Assembly (NCBI GenBank): GCA_039816825.1
Contig: JBCBXA010000111.1
Location: 1-8,969, forward strand
DNA length: 8,969 nucleotides
Direction: 5' to 3'
DNA from: JBCBXA01 sp039816825
GTDB lineage: Bacteria; Pseudomonadota; Alphaproteobacteria; Rhizobiales; Rhizobiaceae
Below the pieces are notes generated by a model. The model saw nothing but the letters and a program-made list of their open reading frames with translations. It searched no databases and was not told where the DNA came from. How positions within the stretch are numbered: the stretch's first letter is position 1; the number at the start of each line of letters is the position of its first letter. Below are positions 6,149-8,969 of this stretch, piece by piece. The position numbers and the translations under genes are program-made.

Positions 6149-7846
6149 GTGGCGACGCCACTCGAAAGGTTCCGGATGCGCGCAGGAGATGTTCTTCTGC
6201 TCTGGGGCTGGCGGGCCAATGCCACGGCTTTTCTCGCCGGCGGCTTGTTTGCCCTTGGATTGCCACCTCTCGACCTGTTCTTTTTCGGTTTTCTGGCTCT
6301 GCCCATTCTCGTCCTGTTACTCGATGGGGCGACGACTGATGACCCCTCCCAAGGTGCCGGTGGGCGATTCCGAAAGGGTTTTGTGCGCGGGTGGTGGTTT
6401 GGAACCGGCTATTTTCTCGTCTCCCTTTGGTGGGTAGCCACGTCCTTCCTGGTGGATGGCGGTCTACTTTTGCTTCTGCTCCCCTTTGCCATGGTTCTGC
6501 TGCCCATGGGCCTCGCTCTGTTCACCGGCCTGGGATGTGGCTTGGCATCGATTGCCTGGCACGAAGGGCCTCAGCGTCTCCTCTTGTTGGCTGGCGCTCT
6601 TGGAGCAACGGAGTGGTTGCGCGGCAATGTGCTGACTGGCTTCCCTTGGAATCTCTATGGCATGCCCGCGATGATGCACCCGCTGGGGATGCAGTCCTCT
6701 TCGGTTCTCGGCATTTATGGCGTGACGGTCGTTGCGTTGTTCGTTTTTGCCGCTCCCGTGCTTCTGATCGAACCACGCCGGCAGCCCGTTCTGTCCAGCA
6801 AGTCCTTCGACAGGCGGCGTTTTTGGGTTGGCTCGTTTGCGCTTATCCTCGCACTGGCCCACATAGGTTTTGGCGCATGGCGTCTCGCCACGACCGAGAT
6901 CACATACCAGCCGAACGTGGCGCTGCGGGTTGTGCAGCCCAACCTCAACCAGGTCGACAAGTGGAAACCCGAGCTGGCTGATGAGCATTTTCAAAGCTAT
7001 CTGAAGCTCAGCGACCGCGCCACCAGCCCGCAGACGATTGGGGCGCTTTCGTTCACCCATATCATCTGGCCCGAGACGGCCTTTCCATTTCTGCTGACCG
7101 AGCGCCCCGACGCGCTGGTCGCGTTAGCCGACCTCATTCCTGACGAGACTGTGTTACTCACCGGAGCCAACAGGCTGGAGCGAAGCGCCGATGAGGAAAC
7201 GGCTTCTCGGGTCTACAACTCCATCTACGCAATCAATGGGTCCGGCGAGATCATTGCGGCTCAGGACAAGGTCCGTCTCGTGCCGTTTGGAGAGTATATT
7301 CCCTTTGCTCAGTTTCTTGACATTTTTGGCCTCAGCCCCATTGCGGCGAACGACTTCGGATTTGCCGCCGGGGCGGTTCGCAACGTGATGTCTCTGCCCG
7401 GTACGCCGGCCCTGCTTCCGCTGATCTGTTACGAGATCATCTTCCCCAATGCGCGTGCGCAATCGGCGGAGACTGGCAGGCCGGAATGGATCCTGAACGT
7501 GACCAATGACGCTTGGTTCGGAGCGACGCCGGGTCCGCACCAACATTTGCGCCACGCCCAGATTAGAGCCGCCAGCGACGGGCTGCCGGTGGTGCGAGCG
7601 GCCAATACCGGCATCTCAGCCGTGATCGACCCCCTGGGCCGCATCACGCATCGGCTGCCCCTTGGCGAGGCAGGAACACTTGATAGTGCGCTTCCCCAGC
7701 CGGTGGCCTCTCCATTGACGCCATTGGGCCAAAAGGACCATACAGACGCAGATGATCTGAAGCCGTGGCTCCTTTCCAGCAGTTTCATACTCATTTGCCT
7801 CATCGTGATATTCTGCCTTTTGGGCGGTATGAGGCGGTTGCGATAG
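6149..7846 (+). CDS. lnt: Lnt, apolipoprotein N-acyltransferase
   Basis: Inner-membrane enzyme that adds the third acyl chain, on the N-terminal cysteine of lipoproteins, completing maturation before Lol sorting. The 565-residue protein has several hydrophobic segments in its N-terminal third (among them about 26-58, 82-100, 104-130, 183-206 and 226-243), then a nitrilase-like periplasmic domain and a last hydrophobic segment at about 541-560. The catalytic triad is visible: E309 in WPETAFPF, K374 in DKVRLVPFGEYIPF and C427 in LICYEIIFP. E382 matches the extra essential Glu of E. coli Lnt. VTNDAWFG (451-458) and VVRAANTGISAVID (481-494) are also typical. The start is GTG at 6149, directly after the ybeX TAG, so translation is probably coupled; ATG 6176 is a less likely choice. 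The length is a little above the E. coli enzyme (about 510). Confidence 0.96.
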   Translation: MATPLERFRMRAGDVLLLWGWRANATAFLAGGLFALGLPPLDLFFFGFLALPILVLLLDGATTDDPSQGAGGRFRKGFVRGWWFGTGYFLVSLWWVATSFLVDGGLLLLLLPFAMVLLPMGLALFTGLGCGLASIAWHEGPQRLLLLAGALGATEWLRGNVLTGFPWNLYGMPAMMHPLGMQSSSVLGIYGVTVVALFVFAAPVLLIEPRRQPVLSSKSFDRRRFWVGSFALILALAHIGFGAWRLATTEITYQPNVALRVVQPNLNQVDKWKPELADEHFQSYLKLSDRATSPQTIGALSFTHIIWPETAFPFLLTERPDALVALADLIPDETVLLTGANRLERSADEETASRVYNSIYAINGSGEIIAAQDKVRLVPFGEYIPFAQFLDIFGLSPIAANDFGFAAGAVRNVMSLPGTPALLPLICYEIIFPNARAQSAETGRPEWILNVTNDAWFGATPGPHQHLRHAQIRAASDGLPVVRAANTGISAVIDPLGRITHRLPLGEAGTLDSALPQPVASPLTPLGQKDHTDADDLKPWLLSSSFILICLIVIFCLLGGMRRLR

Positions 7847-7868
7847 GCAAGGCCGTTTGTCGGTTTCG

Positions 7869-7874
7869 TATGAT
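7869..7874 (+). promoter_or_regulatory. Possible -10 element upstream of the XRE gene
   Basis: TATGAT matches five of six bases of the sigma-70 -10 box and lies 42 bases before the preferred ATG at 7917, in the only gap of this part of the cluster large enough for a promoter. No good -35 box is seen 16-18 bases upstream. The word CAAGGCC occurs twice around it (7848-7854 and 7884-7890), and TTGAG (7876-7880) is mirrored by CTCAA (7899-7903). These might be regulator sites, but could be chance. Confidence 0.2.
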
Positions 7875-7916
7875 TTTGAGGATCAAGGCCCTCGACTTCT
7901 CAACACCCGGATCAAC

Positions 7917-8330
7917 ATGAGCGCTGCAAAGACACCCAATCCCATCGATGTCCATGTGGGCAGCCGTGTGCGCCTGCGGCGGACGATGATGAGCATGAGC
8001 CAGGAGAAGCTGGGCGACGCTCTGGGTGTGACGTTCCAGCAGGTACAGAAATACGAGAAGGGCACCAATCGCATCGGCGCAAGCCGGATGCAGCAGATCT
8101 GTAATGTTCTCGAAGCGCCGGTGTCGTTCTTTTTTGAAGACGCGCCGGGGGATGTTTCGGGACAGGCCGCCGGAATGAGCGAGCCCGGCGCCGACTTTGT
8201 GGTGGATTTTCTCTCAACCTCCGAAGGCGTGCAGCTGAACAAAGCGTTTGCCCGCGTCAAAGACCCTGCTGTGCGCAAGCGCATCGTGGATCTGGTGAAG
8301 ACCTTGGCCGATCAGGCTGAAAGCAGCTAG
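7917..8330 (+). CDS. XRE-family helix-turn-helix regulator, PraR-like
   Basis: Small DNA-binding regulator of the Cro/C1 (XRE) family, 137 residues from ATG 7917. The HTH domain spans about 13-72 and reads VGSRVRLRRTMMSMSQEKLG (14-33), then GVTFQQVQKYEKGTNRI (37-53), with VSFFFEDAP (69-77) closing the domain. The C-terminal half (about 90-137) holds a short helical region, FLSTSEGVQLNKAFARV, probably for dimerisation. This type is very common in rhizobia. From memory, Rhizobium leguminosarum PraR, a repressor of biofilm and quorum-sensing genes, and PraR of Azorhizobium are close in form and in gene context. Naming it PraR is inference. A TTG at 7857 would add 20 residues that do not resemble the family, so I prefer the ATG. 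In relatives the next gene is usually metK; here trmB starts 21 bases after the stop. Confidence 0.88.
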   Translation: MSAAKTPNPIDVHVGSRVRLRRTMMSMSQEKLGDALGVTFQQVQKYEKGTNRIGASRMQQICNVLEAPVSFFFEDAPGDVSGQAAGMSEPGADFVVDFLSTSEGVQLNKAFARVKDPAVRKRIVDLVKTLADQAESS

Positions 8331-8351
8331 TTCCCTCGCCGACGACCATCC

Positions 8352-8969
8352 ATGACGCAGCACCCCGATCAACCAAGGCGCTCCCGCGCCAGCGAAGCTT
8401 TCTTCGGCCGAAGAAAAGGCAAGACCCTGCGCCCTGCCCAGCTGGCCATTCGCGACGAGCATCTGCCAAACTTGCTGGTTGACCCATCAGCACCCTTTCC
8501 AGGTCTGGACGCCATTTTCCCCCGTCGGGCCTCGAACCCCCTTTATCTCGAGATCGGATTTGGTGGCGGAGAGCATCTCGACGCAGAGCGGCTTCGGCTT
8601 CGTGATGTCAATTTTCTGGGGGTCGAGCCCTTTGTGAACGGCGTCGTGAAATTCCTGACGGCTTACGATGCCGAACCCTCAGACAATATCCGGCTCTACG
8701 ATGATGATGCGACGCGCATTCTGGACTGGCTGCCGGACGAGAGTGTTGATCGTATCGACCTGCTCTATCCTGATCCTTGGCCCAAGCCGCGCCATTTCAA
8801 ACGCCGCTTCGTCAACGCGCAAAGTCTTGAGCGCTTCCTTCGCGTACTGAAACCCGGTGGCGTGTTCCGCTTTGCTTCCGATATCGACAGCTACCAGAAC
8901 TGGACTCTGGCACATGTGGCAGACAGGTCTGATCTGACTTGGACCGCGCGGCTATCTGCCGACTGGCAT
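8352..8969 (+). CDS. trmB: TrmB, tRNA (guanine-N7-)-methyltransferase (3' end cut by window)
   Basis: SAM-dependent enzyme that makes m7G46 in the variable loop of tRNAs. From ATG 8352 the frame is open for 206 codons to the window edge without a stop. The SAM-binding motif LEIGFGGGEHL is at 66-76, VEPF at 91-94, and the strongly diagnostic YPDPWPKPRHFKRRF at 139-153, where D141 belongs to the catalytic region. LRVLKPGGVFRFASDID (163-179) is the following conserved strand and helix. An Arg-rich N-terminus (RRSRASEAFFGRRKGK, 9-24) matches alphaproteobacterial members. E. coli TrmB is 239 residues, so roughly 25-35 residues, including the C-terminal substrate-binding part, should lie beyond the window. 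The gap from the XRE gene is 21 bases with no evident terminator, so the two may be co-transcribed. Confidence 0.95.
   Translation, partial: MTQHPDQPRRSRASEAFFGRRKGKTLRPAQLAIRDEHLPNLLVDPSAPFPGLDAIFPRRASNPLYLEIGFGGGEHLDAERLRLRDVNFLGVEPFVNGVVKFLTAYDAEPSDNIRLYDDDATRILDWLPDESVDRIDLLYPDPWPKPRHFKRRFVNAQSLERFLRVLKPGGVFRFASDIDSYQNWTLAHVADRSDLTWTARLSADWH

Noticed and set aside
1..8969. Mobile elements, CRISPR repeats, tRNA or rRNA genes, toxin-antitoxin or defence genes
   Set aside because: Nothing of this kind was seen; nearly every base belongs to conserved housekeeping genes on one strand with short spacers.

Overview
This window is a compact run of housekeeping genes, all on the + strand, from an alphaproteobacterium, most likely of the order Hyphomicrobiales (Rhizobiales). 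Three things suggest this. The base composition is GC-rich (around 60% by eye). The gene order rimI, fur/mur, plsC-like, miaB, phoH (ybeZ), ybeY, ybeX (corC-like), lnt, XRE regulator, trmB is the one I know from rhizobia and Brucella. The Fur protein has the cysteine-free form typical of rhizobial Mur/Fur. I cannot name a genus.

Layout: bases 1-1821 hold rimI (N-acetyltransferase; its start is at or before the window edge), a Fur/Mur-type metal regulator and a PlsC/OlsA-type acyltransferase, separated by only 9 bases each. Bases 1822-1882 are a short spacer with overlapping inverted repeats. Bases 1883-3283 hold miaB. A spacer of 130-200 bases follows, its length depending on where phoH starts. 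Then come phoH (3416-4519), ybeY overlapping it by 4 bases (4516-4992), a 79-base spacer with a perfect stem-loop, ybeX/corC (5072-6148), and lnt starting on the very next base (6149-7846). After 70 bases comes a PraR-like XRE regulator (7917-8330), and 21 bases later trmB, which runs off the right edge (8352-8969, 206 codons visible).

How the genes fit together: miaB, phoH/ybeZ, ybeY, ybeX and lnt form the same block as in Escherichia coli. It links tRNA modification (MiaB), ribosome maturation and RNA turnover (YbeY, YbeZ/PhoH, YbeX) and the last step of lipoprotein maturation (Lnt). RimI and TrmB add further translation functions (protein N-acetylation, tRNA m7G46), the acyltransferase adds membrane lipid synthesis, and the Fur/Mur and XRE proteins are regulators.

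I found no mobile element, CRISPR array, RNA gene, prophage or defence system, and no convincing new system. The points most worth checking are the absence of metK between the XRE gene and trmB, the spacer and non-ATG start of phoH, and the small inverted-repeat structures before miaB and ybeX.
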